Shown here piece by piece: positions 52,657 to 62,814 of a stretch of DNA of 64,000 nucleotides. Source of the stretch: Xylophilus sp. GOD-11R (GTDB lineage Bacteria > Pseudomonadota > Gammaproteobacteria > Burkholderiales > Burkholderiaceae_C); NCBI RefSeq assembly GCF_033546935.1, contig NZ_CP137854.1, positions 3,472,001 to 3,536,000 on the forward strand. Direction: 5' to 3'. Position 1 is the stretch's first letter; each line of letters starts with the position of its first letter. Both the position numbers and the translations under genes were made by a program. The notes under the pieces were generated by a model. That model saw only the letters and a list, made by a program, of their open reading frames with translations. It made no database searches and had not been told where the DNA came from.

Positions 52657-55572
52657 ATGTCCGAACCCGTCGCTCCCTCCGCCGCCACCGACTACCGCGC
52701 CACGCTCAACCTGCCCGACACGGCCTTTCCGATGCGCGGCGACCTGCCCAAGCGCGAACCGGGCTGGGTCCAGGAATGGGAATCCAAGGGCATCTACAAG
52801 AAGCTGCGAGACGCCCGCTGCGGCGCGCCGCGCTTCGTGCTGCACGACGGCCCGCCCTACGCCAACGGCCAGATCCACATGGGTCACGCCGTCAACAAGA
52901 TCCTGAAGGACATGATCGTCAAGGCGCGCCAGCTCAAGGGCATGGACGCGCTCTACGTGCCCGGCTGGGACTGCCACGGCCTGCCGATCGAGAACCAGAT
53001 CGAAAAACTGCACGGCCGCAACCTCAGCCGCGACGAGGTGCAGGCCAAGAGCCGCGCCTATGCCGGCGAGCAGATCGCGCTGCAGAAAAAGGACTTCAAG
53101 CGCCTGGGCGTGCTGGGTGACTGGGAGAACCCCTACCTCACCATGAACCCCGGCAACGAGGCCGATGAGATCCGCGCGCTCAAGCGGATCATGGAACGCG
53201 GTTTCGTCTATCGCGGCCTGAAGCCGGTGTACTGGTGCTTCGACTGCCGCAGCTCGCTGGCCGAGTTCGAGATCGAATACGCCGACAAGAAGTCGCAGAC
53301 GATCGACGTGGCCTTCGAGTCGGCCGAGCCGGGCAAGCTGGCGGCCGCTTTTGGCCTGGCGGAACTGACCAAGCCCGCCTTCGCCGTCATCTGGACCACG
53401 ACCGCCTGGACGATTCCCGCCAACCAGGCGCTCAACCTCAATCCCGAGCTCGAATACTCGCTGGTCGACACCTCGCGCGGCCTGCTGATCCTCGCCGCCG
53501 CCCTGGTCGAACAAGCCCTGGCGCGCTACGAGCTCGGCGGCACCGTGCTGGCCACCGTGCCGGGCGAGCGCCTGGCCGGGCTGCAGTTCAAGCATCCCTT
53601 CCACGACGTGGCCGACGCCGGCACCGGCGAATACAGCTACCGCCGCCTGTCGCCGGTCTTCCTGGCCGACTACGCCACCGCCGACGACGGCACCGGCATC
53701 GTGCATTCCTCGCCCGCATACGGGGTGGACGACTTCAACTCCTGCGTGGCCAACGGCTTCTCGCACGACGACATCCTCAACCCGGTCCAGGCGACCGGCG
53801 TCTATGTCGACGAGCTGCCGATGTTCGGCGGCCAGTTCATCTGGAAGGCCGCACCGGTGGTCATCGACGCCCTGCGCGACGCCGACCGCCTGATGGCCAC
53901 GGCCACCATCACCCACAGCTATCCGCACTGCTGGCGCCACAAGACGCCCGTCATCTACCGCGCCGCCGCCCAGTGGTTCGTGCGCATGGACGAGGGCGAA
54001 GGCGTCTTCACTCAGGACAAGGCCGGCAAGACGCTGCGCGAACTCGCACTCGACGCCATCGAGCAAACCGGCTTCTACCCCGAGAACGGCAAGGCGCGCC
54101 TGCGCGACATGATCTCGGGGCGGCCCGACTGGTGCATCTCGCGTCAGCGCAACTGGGGCGTACCCCTGCCCTTCTTCCTGCACAAGGCCACGGGCGAACT
54201 GCATCCGCGCACCATGGAACTCATGGACGTCGCCGCCGACATGGTCGCGCAAGGCGGCATTGAGGCCTGGAGCAAGGCCACCGTCGAAGACATCCTCGGC
54301 GCCGAGGCGGCCGACTACTCCAAGAGCAACGACATCCTGGACGTGTGGTTCGACTCCGGCACCACCCACTTCCACGTGCTGCGCGGCTCGCATTTCGACG
54401 ACGCGGTCAGCCGTGGCGGCGCGCGCGACGAGGGCCATCACCTCTCCGGCCCCGAGGCCGACCTCTACCTGGAAGGCCACGACCAGCATCGCGGCTGGTT
54501 CCACAGCTCCCTGCTGACCGCCTGCGCTATGAACGACCGCGCGCCTTACAAGGGCCTGCTGACCCACGGCTTCACGGTCGACAGCCAGGGCCGCAAGATG
54601 AGCAAGTCGCTCGGCAACGGCGTCGACCCGCAGAAGACCGCCGAGAAGCTGGGCGCCGAGATCATTCGCCTGTGGGTCGCCGCCAGCGACTATTCCGGCG
54701 ACATCGCCGGCGACGACAAGATCCTCGCCCGCGTGGTCGACGCCTACCGCCGCATCCGCAACACCCTGCGCTTCCTGCTGGCCAACACCAGCGACTTCGA
54801 CATCAAAACCGACGCGGTGCCCACCGCCGAACTGCTCGAGATCGACCGCTACGCCCTGGCCCGGGCCGCGCAATTCCAGGAAGAGATCCTGGCCCATTAC
54901 GAGGTCTACGAATTCCATCCGGTGGTCGCCAAGCTGCAGCTCTACTGCTCCGAAGACCTGGGCGGCTTCTACCTCGATGTGCTGAAGGACCGGCTCTACA
55001 CCACCGCGCCAAAATCGCACGCCCGCCTCAGCGCGCAGACCGCGCTCTGGCACATCACCCAGGCCATGCTGCGCTGGATGGCGCCGTTTTTGAGCTTCAC
55101 CGCCGAAGAGGCCTGGAAGCTGGTCGGCAGCAGCGAGACGATCTTCCTGGAGCAGTACGCCGCTTTCGACGGCGACGCCGCGGAGCGCTCTGCCCTGCTC
55201 GACAAGTGGACCCGCATCCGCGCCGCACGCGAGATGGTCAACAAGGATATCGAGACCCTTCGGGCCGACGGCAAGGTCGGCTCCTCGCTGCAGGCCAACG
55301 TGCGCATCACCGTGCCCATGGCCAGCCACGGCGAGCTCTGGGCCGCGCTCGCCAGCCTGGGCGACGACCTGAAGTTCGTGCTGATCACCTCGGCGGTCGA
55401 ACTCGCCGCCGGCGACACCTTGCAGATCGAGACACGCCCCAGCGAAGCCGCCAAGTGCGAGCGCTGCTGGCACTACCGCGACGACGTGGGCGCCGACCCG
55501 GCCCATCCCACCATCTGCGGCCGCTGCACCAGCAACCTGTACGGTGCCGGCGAATCGCGGGAGTTCGCATAA
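52657..55572 (+). CDS. ileS: Isoleucyl-tRNA synthetase
   Basis: A 971-residue class I synthetase. The HIGH-type site reads [11 protein letters not shown] (with HMGH), the editing CP1 domain holds [15 protein letters not shown], the KMSKS loop is [11 protein letters not shown], and the C-terminal zinc site is [12 protein letters not shown] with ICGRC. The ATG 52657 starts MSEPVAPSA. It is separated from ribF by 154 bases with a hairpin and abuts lspA. A 1,349-codon open frame on the other strand is a composition artefact. Confidence 0.97.
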   Translation: MSEPVAPSAATDYRATLNLPDTAFPMRGDLPKREPGWVQEWESKGIYKKLRDARCGAPRFVLHDGPPYANGQIHMGHAVNKILKDMIVKARQLKGMDALYVPGWDCHGLPIENQIEKLHGRNLSRDEVQAKSRAYAGEQIALQKKDFKRLGVLGDWENPYLTMNPGNEADEIRALKRIMERGFVYRGLKPVYWCFDCRSSLAEFEIEYADKKSQTIDVAFESAEPGKLAAAFGLAELTKPAFAVIWTTTAWTIPANQALNLNPELEYSLVDTSRGLLILAAALVEQALARYELGGTVLATVPGERLAGLQFKHPFHDVADAGTGEYSYRRLSPVFLADYATADDGTGIVHSSPAYGVDDFNSCVANGFSHDDILNPVQATGVYVDELPMFGGQFIWKAAPVVIDALRDADRLMATATITHSYPHCWRHKTPVIYRAAAQWFVRMDEGEGVFTQDKAGKTLRELALDAIEQTGFYPENGKARLRDMISGRPDWCISRQRNWGVPLPFFLHKATGELHPRTMELMDVAADMVAQGGIEAWSKATVEDILGAEAADYSKSNDILDVWFDSGTTHFHVLRGSHFDDAVSRGGARDEGHHLSGPEADLYLEGHDQHRGWFHSSLLTACAMNDRAPYKGLLTHGFTVDSQGRKMSKSLGNGVDPQKTAEKLGAEIIRLWVAASDYSGDIAGDDKILARVVDAYRRIRNTLRFLLANTSDFDIKTDAVPTAELLEIDRYALARAAQFQEEILAHYEVYEFHPVVAKLQLYCSEDLGGFYLDVLKDRLYTTAPKSHARLSAQTALWHITQAMLRWMAPFLSFTAEEAWKLVGSSETIFLEQYAAFDGDAAERSALLDKWTRIRAAREMVNKDIETLRADGKVGSSLQANVRITVPMASHGELWAALASLGDDLKFVLITSAVELAAGDTLQIETRPSEAAKCERCWHYRDDVGADPAHPTICGRCTSNLYGAGESREFA

Positions 55573-56085
55573 ATGGCGCGCGGCAAGACCCTGTCGGCTG
55601 GCCGATCCTCCAGCCCCGGCCCGCTGCCCTGGCTGGGCCTGGCGCTGATCGTGCTCATCGCCGACCAGTTCACCAAGACGCTCATCCTCGGCTACTACCG
55701 GCTCGGTGACGCGCACTACGTCACCAGCTTCTTCAACATCGTGCGGGCCCACAACACCGGCGCGGCGTTCTCGTTCCTGGCCGATTCCTCGGGTTGGCAG
55801 CGCTGGATGTTCACCGCCATCGGCCTCGTGGCCACCGGCTTCATCATCTGGCTGCTGCGCTCGCATGCCGGACAGAAGCTGTTCTCGTTCGCCCTGGCGC
55901 TCATCATGGGCGGGGCCATCGGCAACGTGGTCGACCGGCTGATGCACGGCTACGTGGTCGACTTCCTCGACTTCCACCTCCGTGGCCGCCATTTCCCGGC
56001 CTTCAACGTCGCCGACAGCGCGATCACCCTGGGCGCCATCTGCCTGGTGCTCGACGAACTGATGCGCGTGCGCAGAGGAAAGTGA
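55573..56085 (+). CDS. lspA: Lipoprotein signal peptidase
   Basis: A 170-residue inner-membrane aspartic protease that removes lipoprotein signal peptides. There are four TM segments, and the active-site blocks are [26 protein letters not shown] and FNVADSAI with the two catalytic Asp. It starts at the base after the ileS stop. Confidence 0.95.
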   Translation: MARGKTLSAGRSSSPGPLPWLGLALIVLIADQFTKTLILGYYRLGDAHYVTSFFNIVRAHNTGAAFSFLADSSGWQRWMFTAIGLVATGFIIWLLRSHAGQKLFSFALALIMGGAIGNVVDRLMHGYVVDFLDFHLRGRHFPAFNVADSAITLGAICLVLDELMRVRRGK

Positions 56086-56098
56086 CGGCCACCGGCAC

Positions 56099-57769
56099 AT
56101 GAAGCACCTGCTCAATCTGCTTGCGGCCATCGCGCTGCTCGTCTGGGGTACGCACCTGGTGCGCACCGGCGTGCTGCGGGTGTTCGGCGAGAAGCTGCGC
56201 CGCATCCTCGCGCGCAGCCTGAGCAATCGCTTCAGCGCGGCGCTGTCGGGCATCGGCGTCACGGCATTGGTGCAGTCGAGCACCGCGACCTCGATGATGA
56301 CCTCTTCCTTCGTCGGCCAGGGGCTCGTCACCCTGCCCGCGGCGCTGGCGGTGATGCGCGGCGCCGACGTGGGCACCAGCATGATGTCGGTGCTGTTCTC
56401 GGTCGACCTGTCGTGGCTGTCGCCGCTGCTGATCTTCATTGGTGTGGTGCTCTTCGTGTCGCGCCAGGCCGGTACCGCCGGGCGAGTGGGCCGGGTGCTG
56501 ATCGGCCTGGGCCTTATGCTGCTGGCGCTTCGCCTGGTGGTGGAAGCAACCGAACCGCTGCTGGCCGCGCCCGCGGTACGCGCCATGCTCGGCTCGCTCG
56601 GCAGCGACCTGCTGCTGGAGATCACCCTCGGCGCCGCCCTGGCCGTGGTGGCCTATTCCAGCCTGGCGATCGTGCTGCTGATCGCCGCCATGGCCGGCTC
56701 CAGCGTGGTGCCGATGGATGTCGCCCTCGGATTGGTGCTGGGGGCCAACCTGGGCAGCGGCGTGCTGGCGGTGCTCACCACGGCCAAGTCACCGGTGGAT
56801 GTGCGGCAGGTCACGGTCGGCAACCTGGTCTTCAAGCTCCTGGGCGTGGCGGTGGTCGCGCCCTTCATCGGCCTGTGGCTGCGTTACGTGCAGCCCGAGA
56901 TGCCGGTGCCCGCGCATGGCGTGGTGCTGTTCCACCTGGCGTTCAATGTGGTGATCTGCGTGGGCTTCATCGGCCTCACCGACACCGTGGCGCGGCTGGT
57001 GCAACGGATGATGCCTCAGCGCCCGGAGGCCAAGGCGCCGGGGCGGGTGCAGCATCTGGACCCGTCCGCGCTTTCAACGCCCTCGCTGGCCATTTCATGC
57101 GCCGCGCGCGAGGCGCTGCACCAGGCCGACCTGGTGGAGACCATGCTGGTCGGCCTGCTCAAGGTGATCCGCCAGAACGACCTGCAACTGGCCGAGCAGC
57201 TGCGCCGGCTCGACGATTCGGTCGACGAGCTGTATTCGGCCATCAAGTACTACCTCACCAAGATCTCGCGCGAGGCGCTCGGCGAGGAAGAAAGCCGGCG
57301 CTGGACCGACATCATCAGCTTCACCATCAACATGGAGCAGATCGGCGACATCGTGGAGCGGGTTTTGATCGACATCGAGGAACGCAAGATCCGCAAGTCG
57401 CGCAATTTCTCCGATGCCGGCATCGCCGAGATCAGCGAACTGCACGCCCGCATCATCGACAACCTGCGCCTTTCCATGAGCGTGTTCCTCAACGGCAATG
57501 TGCGCGACGCGCAAAAGCTGCTCGAGGAGAAGGCCCGCTTCCGGGACCTGGAGCGGGTGTATGCGTCACGCCACCTGGGGCGGCTGTCAGACAAAACGGT
57601 GCAGAGCATTGAAACCAGCTCGCTGCACATCGACCTGATCAGCGACTTGAAGCGGATCAATTCGCACATCTGCTCCATCGCCTATCCGATTCTGGACACC
57701 GCCGGCATCCTGGCGCCCAACCGGCTGCGTTCGATGGCCGCGGAGCGCGACAGCTCGCACAAGCACTGA
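56099..57769 (+). CDS. Na/Pi cotransporter family protein with C-terminal PhoU-like domain
   Basis: A 556-residue membrane protein. The two NptA repeats occupy about residues 1-310: the first has ALVQSSTATSMMTSSFVGQG, and the second reads AYSSLAIVLLIAAMAGSS, where the usual QSS is YSS. From about 335 a helical PhoU-type cytoplasmic domain follows. Such proteins export or co-transport phosphate with Na+. It starts 13 bases after lspA, so it may be transcribed with it. An adjacent minus-strand lone receiver gene converges on it. Confidence 0.88.
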   Translation: MKHLLNLLAAIALLVWGTHLVRTGVLRVFGEKLRRILARSLSNRFSAALSGIGVTALVQSSTATSMMTSSFVGQGLVTLPAALAVMRGADVGTSMMSVLFSVDLSWLSPLLIFIGVVLFVSRQAGTAGRVGRVLIGLGLMLLALRLVVEATEPLLAAPAVRAMLGSLGSDLLLEITLGAALAVVAYSSLAIVLLIAAMAGSSVVPMDVALGLVLGANLGSGVLAVLTTAKSPVDVRQVTVGNLVFKLLGVAVVAPFIGLWLRYVQPEMPVPAHGVVLFHLAFNVVICVGFIGLTDTVARLVQRMMPQRPEAKAPGRVQHLDPSALSTPSLAISCAAREALHQADLVETMLVGLLKVIRQNDLQLAEQLRRLDDSVDELYSAIKYYLTKISREALGEEESRRWTDIISFTINMEQIGDIVERVLIDIEERKIRKSRNFSDAGIAEISELHARIIDNLRLSMSVFLNGNVRDAQKLLEEKARFRDLERVYASRHLGRLSDKTVQSIETSSLHIDLISDLKRINSHICSIAYPILDTAGILAPNRLRSMAAERDSSHKH

Positions 57770-57807
57770 GTCTGGCGTCCGATGCGGCGAGCAGCACGTC
57801 GAGGAAA

Positions 57808-58197
57808 TCAGTGCCGCCGCTCGACCCGTTCGCGCTCGGCCTGGCAGTAGTCGAGCAAAGCCTCGATTTCGGTCGATTTATCGAAGACCGCGTCGGCCCC
57901 CAACAATTCGCAGCGGCGCCGCACTTCGCGCGTGGCATGGTTGCTGAACACGACCATCTTCTGGTGATCCTCCCGCTCGCTCATGGCGGCCAGCACGTTC
58001 AGCCCGTTGCCCTCTCGCAGGAACAGATCGACGATCGCCAGGTCCCACTGCCCATCGTGGTCCTTCAACCAGGCAGCCGCCTCGTTCTCGGTTTCGGCCG
58101 TGCCGATGGTGTCGATGGAGGCCAGCTCCTTGAGCGTGGCCATGAGGTTCTCGCGGATCACCGCGTTGTCTTCGATCAGATATGTTCGTATTTTCAT
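57808..58197 (-). CDS. Stand-alone response regulator receiver protein
   Basis: A 129-residue single-domain receiver. YLIEDNAVIRENL has the acidic pair, WDLAIVDLFLREGNGL the phospho-Asp (about 56), and MVVFSNHA and VFDKSTEIE supply the switch Ser and the Lys. There is no output domain. No kinase gene is adjacent, so its partner is encoded elsewhere. The upstream region carries the perfect CTTAAAG dyad, and the gene converges on the Na/Pi gene. The role may be phosphorelay or protein-protein control. Confidence 0.88.
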   Translation of the reverse strand: MKIRTYLIEDNAVIRENLMATLKELASIDTIGTAETENEAAAWLKDHDGQWDLAIVDLFLREGNGLNVLAAMSEREDHQKMVVFSNHATREVRRRCELLGADAVFDKSTEIEALLDYCQAERERVERRH

Positions 58198-58217
58198 GGC
58201 CTGCCCTGAAGTCGCCG

Positions 58218-58236
58218 CTTAAAGCGAGACTTTAAG
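58218..58236. promoter_or_regulatory. Perfect 7-bp dyad upstream of the receiver gene
   Basis: CTTAAAG (58218-58224) and CTTTAAG (58230-58236) are exact reverse complements around CGAGA, 20 bases before the ATG at 58197. It could be an operator or an RNA hairpin close to the ribosome site. Confidence 0.5.
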
Positions 58237-58297
58237 AACGGGATACAGGAGCCCATGCCATCTTCGCCGCCGAGCCCGGGTAGGACATGCACCGACC

Positions 58298-59308
58298 TCA
58301 GGCAGGCTTGCGAACCGCCGGATCGACGGTCGATTCGGCCGGTGTCTCGGGGCGGCGGGCGTAGCGCTGGGCCAAGACCGCACAGGTCATGAGCTGGATC
58401 TGATGGAACAACATCACCGGCAAAACCATGGGGCCGACCATCGCGGCGGGGAACAGCACCTTGGCCATGGGCACGCCGCTGGCCAGGCTTTTCTTGGAGC
58501 CGCAGAACACGATGGTGATCTCGTCTTCCTTCGAAAAACCGAGCTTGCGCGCCAGCCAGGTCGTACTGACCAGCACCACCGCCAGCAGCACGCAGCAGAC
58601 CACGATCAGCCCGGCCAGGGCGGTCATCGGCAACTGGCGCCACAGCCCTTCGACCACCGCCGCGCTGAACGCGGTGTAGACCACCAGCAGGATCGAGCCC
58701 TGGTCCACGAACTTGATGCGCTTGGCGTGCCGCTTGACGAAGCCGCCGACCACCGGCTGCAGCAGGTGGCCGGCCAGGAAGGGCACGACCAGCTGCAGGA
58801 TGATCTTGCCGATACCGTCGAGCGCCGAGCCCCCGGTCTGGTGCGGCACCACCAGCAGGTTGGTGAGCACCGGCGTGATGAACACGCCCAGCAGCGTGGA
58901 GGCCGAAGCGCTGCACACCGCTGCCGGAATGTTGCCGCGCGCCATCGAGGTGAAGGCGATCGCCGACTGCACCGTGGCGGGCAGCACGCACAGGTACATC
59001 ACGCCGACGTAGAGCTGCGGCGTCACCAGCCAGGTGAGCGCCGGCCGCAGTACGAAGCCGAGCACCGGAAACAGCACGAAGGTGCAGGCCACCACCAGCA
59101 GGTGCAGACGCCAGTGGGAAATGCCGGCGATCACCGCTGCTCGCGAGAGCTTTGCGCCGTGCAGAAAGAACAGCAACGCGATGGCAGCCGAAGTGAGCAG
59201 CTCGAAGCCGTGGGCGGCAACGCCGGCGGCGGGCAGCAGGGAGGCGGTCAGCACCGTCGCCAACAAGGCGAAAGTGAAGTTGTCAGGAAGGAATTTGGGG
59301 CGGCTCAT
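58298..59308 (-). CDS. Bile acid:sodium symporter family protein (SBF-like)
   Basis: A 336-residue inner-membrane transporter with about ten hydrophobic segments. LFFLHGAKLSRAAVIAGISH, VMYLCVLPATVQSAIAFTSM, and the EDEITIVFCGSKKSLASGVP block are typical of the SBF-like (PF13593) subfamily, in which substrates are organic anions but are mostly unknown. It diverges from a LysR regulator gene with 73 bases between, so that regulator probably controls it. Confidence 0.9.
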   Translation of the reverse strand: MSRPKFLPDNFTFALLATVLTASLLPAAGVAAHGFELLTSAAIALLFFLHGAKLSRAAVIAGISHWRLHLLVVACTFVLFPVLGFVLRPALTWLVTPQLYVGVMYLCVLPATVQSAIAFTSMARGNIPAAVCSASASTLLGVFITPVLTNLLVVPHQTGGSALDGIGKIILQLVVPFLAGHLLQPVVGGFVKRHAKRIKFVDQGSILLVVYTAFSAAVVEGLWRQLPMTALAGLIVVCCVLLAVVLVSTTWLARKLGFSKEDEITIVFCGSKKSLASGVPMAKVLFPAAMVGPMVLPVMLFHQIQLMTCAVLAQRYARRPETPAESTVDPAVRKPA

Positions 59309-59381
59309 GGTGGCCGTGATCTTCGTACTATTCGTTTCCTGAGTGAAATCGATTTATCTGATGAATTTATGATTGCTCATG

Positions 59382-60305
59382 ATGAATATCAGCCTGCAGC
59401 AACTGCGTGTCTTCCAGGCGGTCGCCGCCGAAAACAACCTGAGCCGGGCCGGCAGCAGGGTTGGGCTGACGCAGCCGGCGGTCAGCCGGGCCCTGACCGA
59501 GCTCGAAGCGCAACTCGGGCTGCGCCTGTTCGACCGCACCACGCGTGAGGTGTCGCCCACCGAGGCGGGCCGGTTGCTGGCGGCCCACCTGGAGCGGGTG
59601 CTGGATGACCTCGACAGCGCGTTGCTCGATGTCAAAGGCCTGGTCGGCCAGCGCCGGGGCCGGGTGCGAGTGGCGAGCGCGCCGACGCTGTCGGCCAGCC
59701 TCATGCCCGACTGCATCGCCGCGGCGAGCGCCGAAGGCACCGAGATCGTGCTGCTCGACCGCATCCAGCAGGACGCGCTCGACAGCGTGCGCGCCGGCGT
59801 GGTCGATTTCGGCGTGGTGGTGGAACCGGCCGACCCGTCCGGGCTGTACTGCGAGGCGATCCTGCACGAGCCTTTCTGCGTGATCTGCCCGCTGAATCAC
59901 CCGCTCGCGACGGCTGCCGAAGTGACCTGGCAACACCTGGCCGACCATCCCCTGGTACTGCTCGACCAGGCCTCGGGCAGCCGCCGGCTGATCGACGAAG
60001 CCCTGGCCCGCCAAGGCGTCACCGCGCAGGTGGTGCAGCAGCTGGGGCATCCGACCACCGTGTTCCGCATGGTCGAGTCCGGCATCGGCATCGGCGTGTT
60101 GCCGGCGATGGCGCTGGCCGCACACCGGCCGACCGGCCTGGTCGGGCGCCGGCTGTCGCCCCGGGTCGACCGCGCGATCGTGCTGGTCCACCGCGCCAAT
60201 CGCAGCCTGTCGCCGCTGGCGCAGCACGCCTGGGCGCTGGTGGCCCGCATCGGCGCGGCCCAGCGTCCGCTCGACAAGGAGCGCTGGGACTTCGCGGACG
60301 CCTGA
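59382..60305 (+). CDS. LysR family transcriptional regulator
   Basis: A 307-residue regulator. The N-terminal winged helix has LQQLRVFQAVAAENNLSRAG, QPAVSRALTELEAQLGLRLF and DRTTREVSPTEAG; the effector domain starts near residue 90 (RVRVASAPTLSASLMP). Three possible starts exist in a row (TTG 59373, ATG 59379, ATG 59382); 59382 fits the family start. It is divergent from the SBF-like transporter gene, and the short AT-rich gap should contain a shared operator, though I see no clean T-N11-A dyad. Confidence 0.9.
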   Translation: MNISLQQLRVFQAVAAENNLSRAGSRVGLTQPAVSRALTELEAQLGLRLFDRTTREVSPTEAGRLLAAHLERVLDDLDSALLDVKGLVGQRRGRVRVASAPTLSASLMPDCIAAASAEGTEIVLLDRIQQDALDSVRAGVVDFGVVVEPADPSGLYCEAILHEPFCVICPLNHPLATAAEVTWQHLADHPLVLLDQASGSRRLIDEALARQGVTAQVVQQLGHPTTVFRMVESGIGIGVLPAMALAAHRPTGLVGRRLSPRVDRAIVLVHRANRSLSPLAQHAWALVARIGAAQRPLDKERWDFADA

Positions 60306-60318
60306 ACGCGCCCGGTCT

Positions 60319-61299
60319 TCAGGGAATCAGGATGGTCGAGCCGGTCGTCTTGCGCGCTTCCAGGTCGACATGCGCCTGCCGGATATCCGCCAGCGCATAA
60401 CGCTGGCCGATGTCGATCTTGACGCCGCCCGACGCCACCACCGCGAACAGGTCGTCGGCCATGGCCTGCGCCCGTTCCCGCGTGTTGTAGTGGTTGAACA
60501 GCGTCTGCCGCGTGACGTAGAGCGATTTCTTCGCCAGCACCGCCGGCGCGAACGGCGGGACCGGGCCCGACGCATTGCCGAAACTCGCCATCAGCCCGAA
60601 GGGCCGCAGGCATTCGAGCGACTTGTCCCAGGTGTCGCGCCCGACCGAGTCGTACACCACCTTCAGGCCCTGGCCGCCGGTGATCTCGGCCACGCGGGCG
60701 GCGAAGTCTTCCTGGCGGTAATCGATGGCGTGCGCCGCACCGCGCGACAGCGCCAGCTGGCATTTCTCGGCCGAGCCGGCAGTGGCGATCAGCTGCAGCC
60801 CGAGCAGCCGCGCCCACTGGCAGGCGATCAGGCCCACGCCGCCGGCGGCCGCGTGGAACAGCACGAAGTCGCCGGCCTGCAGGCCTTCCACGGGCAGTGT
60901 CTTCTTGAGCAGGTACTGCGCGGTCAGGCCCTTGAGCATCATCGCGGCGCCGGTCTCGAAGGAGATGGCGTCGGGCAGTTGGCAGACCAGCGCGGCCGGC
61001 ATCACCCGCGCCTCGCAATAGCTGCCGGGCGGCGCGCCGCAGTAAGCCGCCCGGTCGCCGACCTTCAGGTGCGTGACGCCCTCGCCCACCGCCTCCACCA
61101 CGCCCGCGCCTTCCATGCCGAGCAAAAGCGGCATGGGAAACGGGTAGAGCCCGCTGCGCTGGTAGATATCGATGTAGTTCAGGCCGATCGCGTGGTGGCG
61201 GATGCGGATCTGTCCCGGCCCGGGATCTCCCACCTCCACGTCGATCACCTGAAGCTCTTCGGGACCGCCGTGGCGGTCGATACGGACTGCGCGAACCAT
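60319..61299 (-). CDS. NADPH:quinone oxidoreductase (zinc-independent MDR family)
   Basis: A 326-residue member of the quinone oxidoreductase branch of medium-chain dehydrogenases. MVRAVRIDRHGGPEELQVID starts the protein, GLNYIDIYQRSGLYPFPMPL and LLGMEGAGVVEAVG follow, and the NADPH loop is AAAGGVGLIACQWAR. No structural zinc ligands are visible, as expected. AAGGAG lies eight bases before ATG 61299; the frame continues 58 codons upstream without support. It converges on the LysR gene. Confidence 0.92.
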   Translation of the reverse strand: MVRAVRIDRHGGPEELQVIDVEVGDPGPGQIRIRHHAIGLNYIDIYQRSGLYPFPMPLLLGMEGAGVVEAVGEGVTHLKVGDRAAYCGAPPGSYCEARVMPAALVCQLPDAISFETGAAMMLKGLTAQYLLKKTLPVEGLQAGDFVLFHAAAGGVGLIACQWARLLGLQLIATAGSAEKCQLALSRGAAHAIDYRQEDFAARVAEITGGQGLKVVYDSVGRDTWDKSLECLRPFGLMASFGNASGPVPPFAPAVLAKKSLYVTRQTLFNHYNTRERAQAMADDLFAVVASGGVKIDIGQRYALADIRQAHVDLEARKTTGSTILIP

Positions 61300-61387
61300 G
61301 GGTTGACTCCTTGTACCTGGCGTTGGGAACAGCGCCGAATCCTGCCATGGATCGGCGAGGCCGTTGCCGCCAGATACATTTGCCGCC

Positions 61388-62305
61388 ATGCAAGCCCGCC
61401 TGCGACCGTCGACCATCCTTCTTCTCGCCACCCCGCCGCTGACCTGGGCCGCCAACGTGATCGTGGGGCGCATGGTCCACCCGCTGGTGCCGCCGATGAC
61501 GCTGAACCTGCTGCGCTGGCTGCTCGCCCTGCTGGTATTGCTGCCGCTGGCGCACGCGGTGTTTCGCCGTGACTCGCCGCTCTGGCCGCGCTGGCGGCAT
61601 TACCTCGCGCTGGGCCTGGCGGGCGTGGGCTCCTACAACTCCCTGCAGTACCTGGCGCTCAAGACCTCGCAACCGATCAACGCCACGCTGGTGGGCGCCG
61701 GCACCCCCATCTGGATGCTGCTGGTGGGCTGGCTTTTTTTCGGTGCACGGGTCCGGCGGGTCGACGTGGCCGGCGCGGCGCTGTCCATGGCGGGCGTGCT
61801 GACCGTGTTGTGTCGCGGCAATCCGGCACGGCTGGCCGACCTGCACCTGGTGCCGGGCGACGCGCTCATGGTGCTGGCCACCATCGTCTGGGCCTTCTAT
61901 GGCTGGATGCTGGCCAAGCCACCGGTGACCGCCGACGGTCAGACCGATCCGATCCGCAACGACTGGGCGGCCTTTCTGGCCGCGCAAGTGCTGTTCGGCC
62001 TGATGTGGGCCAGCGTGTTCACCACCGCCGAATGGACGCTGGGCGACCCGCAGATCCACTGGGGCTGGCCGCTGGTCGCGGCGATCGCCTTCGTCGGCCT
62101 GTTTCCCTCGATCGTCGCCTACCGCGCCTACGGAGCCGGCGTGCAGCTGGTCGGCCCGACCATCGCGGCCTTCTTCGGCAACCTCACGCCGGTCTTCGCC
62201 GCGCTGCTCTCCGCGGCCTTTCTGGGCGAGCCTCCGCGCGTCTTCCATGCCGTGGCGTTCGCACTCATTGCCGCCGGCATCGCGGTATCGGCGCGCAGGT
62301 CGTAG
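61388..62305 (+). CDS. EamA/DMT family transporter
   Basis: A 305-residue exporter-type membrane protein with ten hydrophobic segments in two EamA repeats. PPLTWAANVIVGRMV begins the first repeat and FGNLTPVFAALLSAAFLGE is the conserved end of the second. The frame opens with TTG at 61364, but ATG 61388 is the better start. The substrate is unknown; relatives export amino acids or metabolites. It diverges from the quinone oxidoreductase gene. Confidence 0.88.
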   Translation: MQARLRPSTILLLATPPLTWAANVIVGRMVHPLVPPMTLNLLRWLLALLVLLPLAHAVFRRDSPLWPRWRHYLALGLAGVGSYNSLQYLALKTSQPINATLVGAGTPIWMLLVGWLFFGARVRRVDVAGAALSMAGVLTVLCRGNPARLADLHLVPGDALMVLATIVWAFYGWMLAKPPVTADGQTDPIRNDWAAFLAAQVLFGLMWASVFTTAEWTLGDPQIHWGWPLVAAIAFVGLFPSIVAYRAYGAGVQLVGPTIAAFFGNLTPVFAALLSAAFLGEPPRVFHAVAFALIAAGIAVSARRS

Positions 62306-62354
62306 GAGTTCCAAAGAACCATTGCGCCCTGGCCAGTCATAGCACTGCGCTTCC

Positions 62355-62371
62355 TATAGTGACTGATCACT
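62355..62371 (+). promoter_or_regulatory. Possible -10 box and dyad before the small lipoprotein gene
   Basis: TATAGT (62355-62360) overlaps the dyad AGTGA-CTGA-TCACT (62358-62371), 14 bases before the ATG at 62386. No good -35 is visible. The arrangement would suit repression, but support is thin. Confidence 0.3.
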
Positions 62372-62385
62372 TAAAGGGAGCGTTC

Positions 62386-62733
62386 ATGAACCACCAGTTT
62401 CCGCTATCGGCCGTCTTCTCCGTGCTCACTCTGCTCGCGTTGCAAGGCTGCGCCACCAAGAATTACGGCCGGCAACCCGACTTCACCCCGTTCGAGCAGA
62501 GCACCATGACCTGCCGCGAGATCGACCTGGAACAGGCCAAGGTGCAGGGCTTCCTCGACCACATCGACCGGGAAAGCAGCTTCGACGGTCGCAGCGTGCT
62601 GTCCTTCATGGGCGACTTCGGCATCGGCAACGTGATGGAGAAGAATTCGGCGGTGACCAGCGCCAAGGACCGGATGAAATCCCTGATCGACGCCCGCAAG
62701 ACCAAGGGCTGCGACACCGTCACGACCCGCTGA
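62386..62733 (+). CDS. Small hypothetical lipoprotein
   Basis: A 115-residue protein with a clear lipoprotein signal (MNHQFPLSAVFSVLTLLALQ then GC). The mature part has two Cys (MTCREIDLE and KGCDTV), a predicted helix EQAKVQGFLDHIDR and a central GDFGIGN loop. I do not recognise the family. AAAGGGAG stands seven bases before the ATG. A strong bidirectional terminator follows, so the gene is probably monocistronic or co-transcribed only with the EamA gene. Confidence 0.78.
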   Translation: MNHQFPLSAVFSVLTLLALQGCATKNYGRQPDFTPFEQSTMTCREIDLEQAKVQGFLDHIDRESSFDGRSVLSFMGDFGIGNVMEKNSAVTSAKDRMKSLIDARKTKGCDTVTTR

Positions 62734-62745
62734 ACCATCCAAACG

Positions 62746-62778
62746 AAATGCCCGCCAGGCAGTGCCTGGCGGGCATTT
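62746..62778. terminator. Bidirectional Rho-independent terminator
   Basis: A 15-base perfect stem (62746-62760 with 62764-62778) has a three-base loop and runs into T residues on the plus strand and into ATTTCGTTT on the minus strand. It serves the small lipoprotein gene and probably the convergent BMP gene. Confidence 0.9.
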
Positions 62779-62814
62779 TTCATGGCGTTGCCGACCGCCG
62801 GGTCGGCCGTGCGA

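Noticed and set aside
52576..56625. A 1,349-codon open frame on the minus strand opposite ileS, lspA and the Na/Pi gene
   Set aside because: It covers well-supported genes on the other strand, has low-complexity His/Gly/Val composition and no motif; it reflects the lack of stop codons opposite strongly biased codons.
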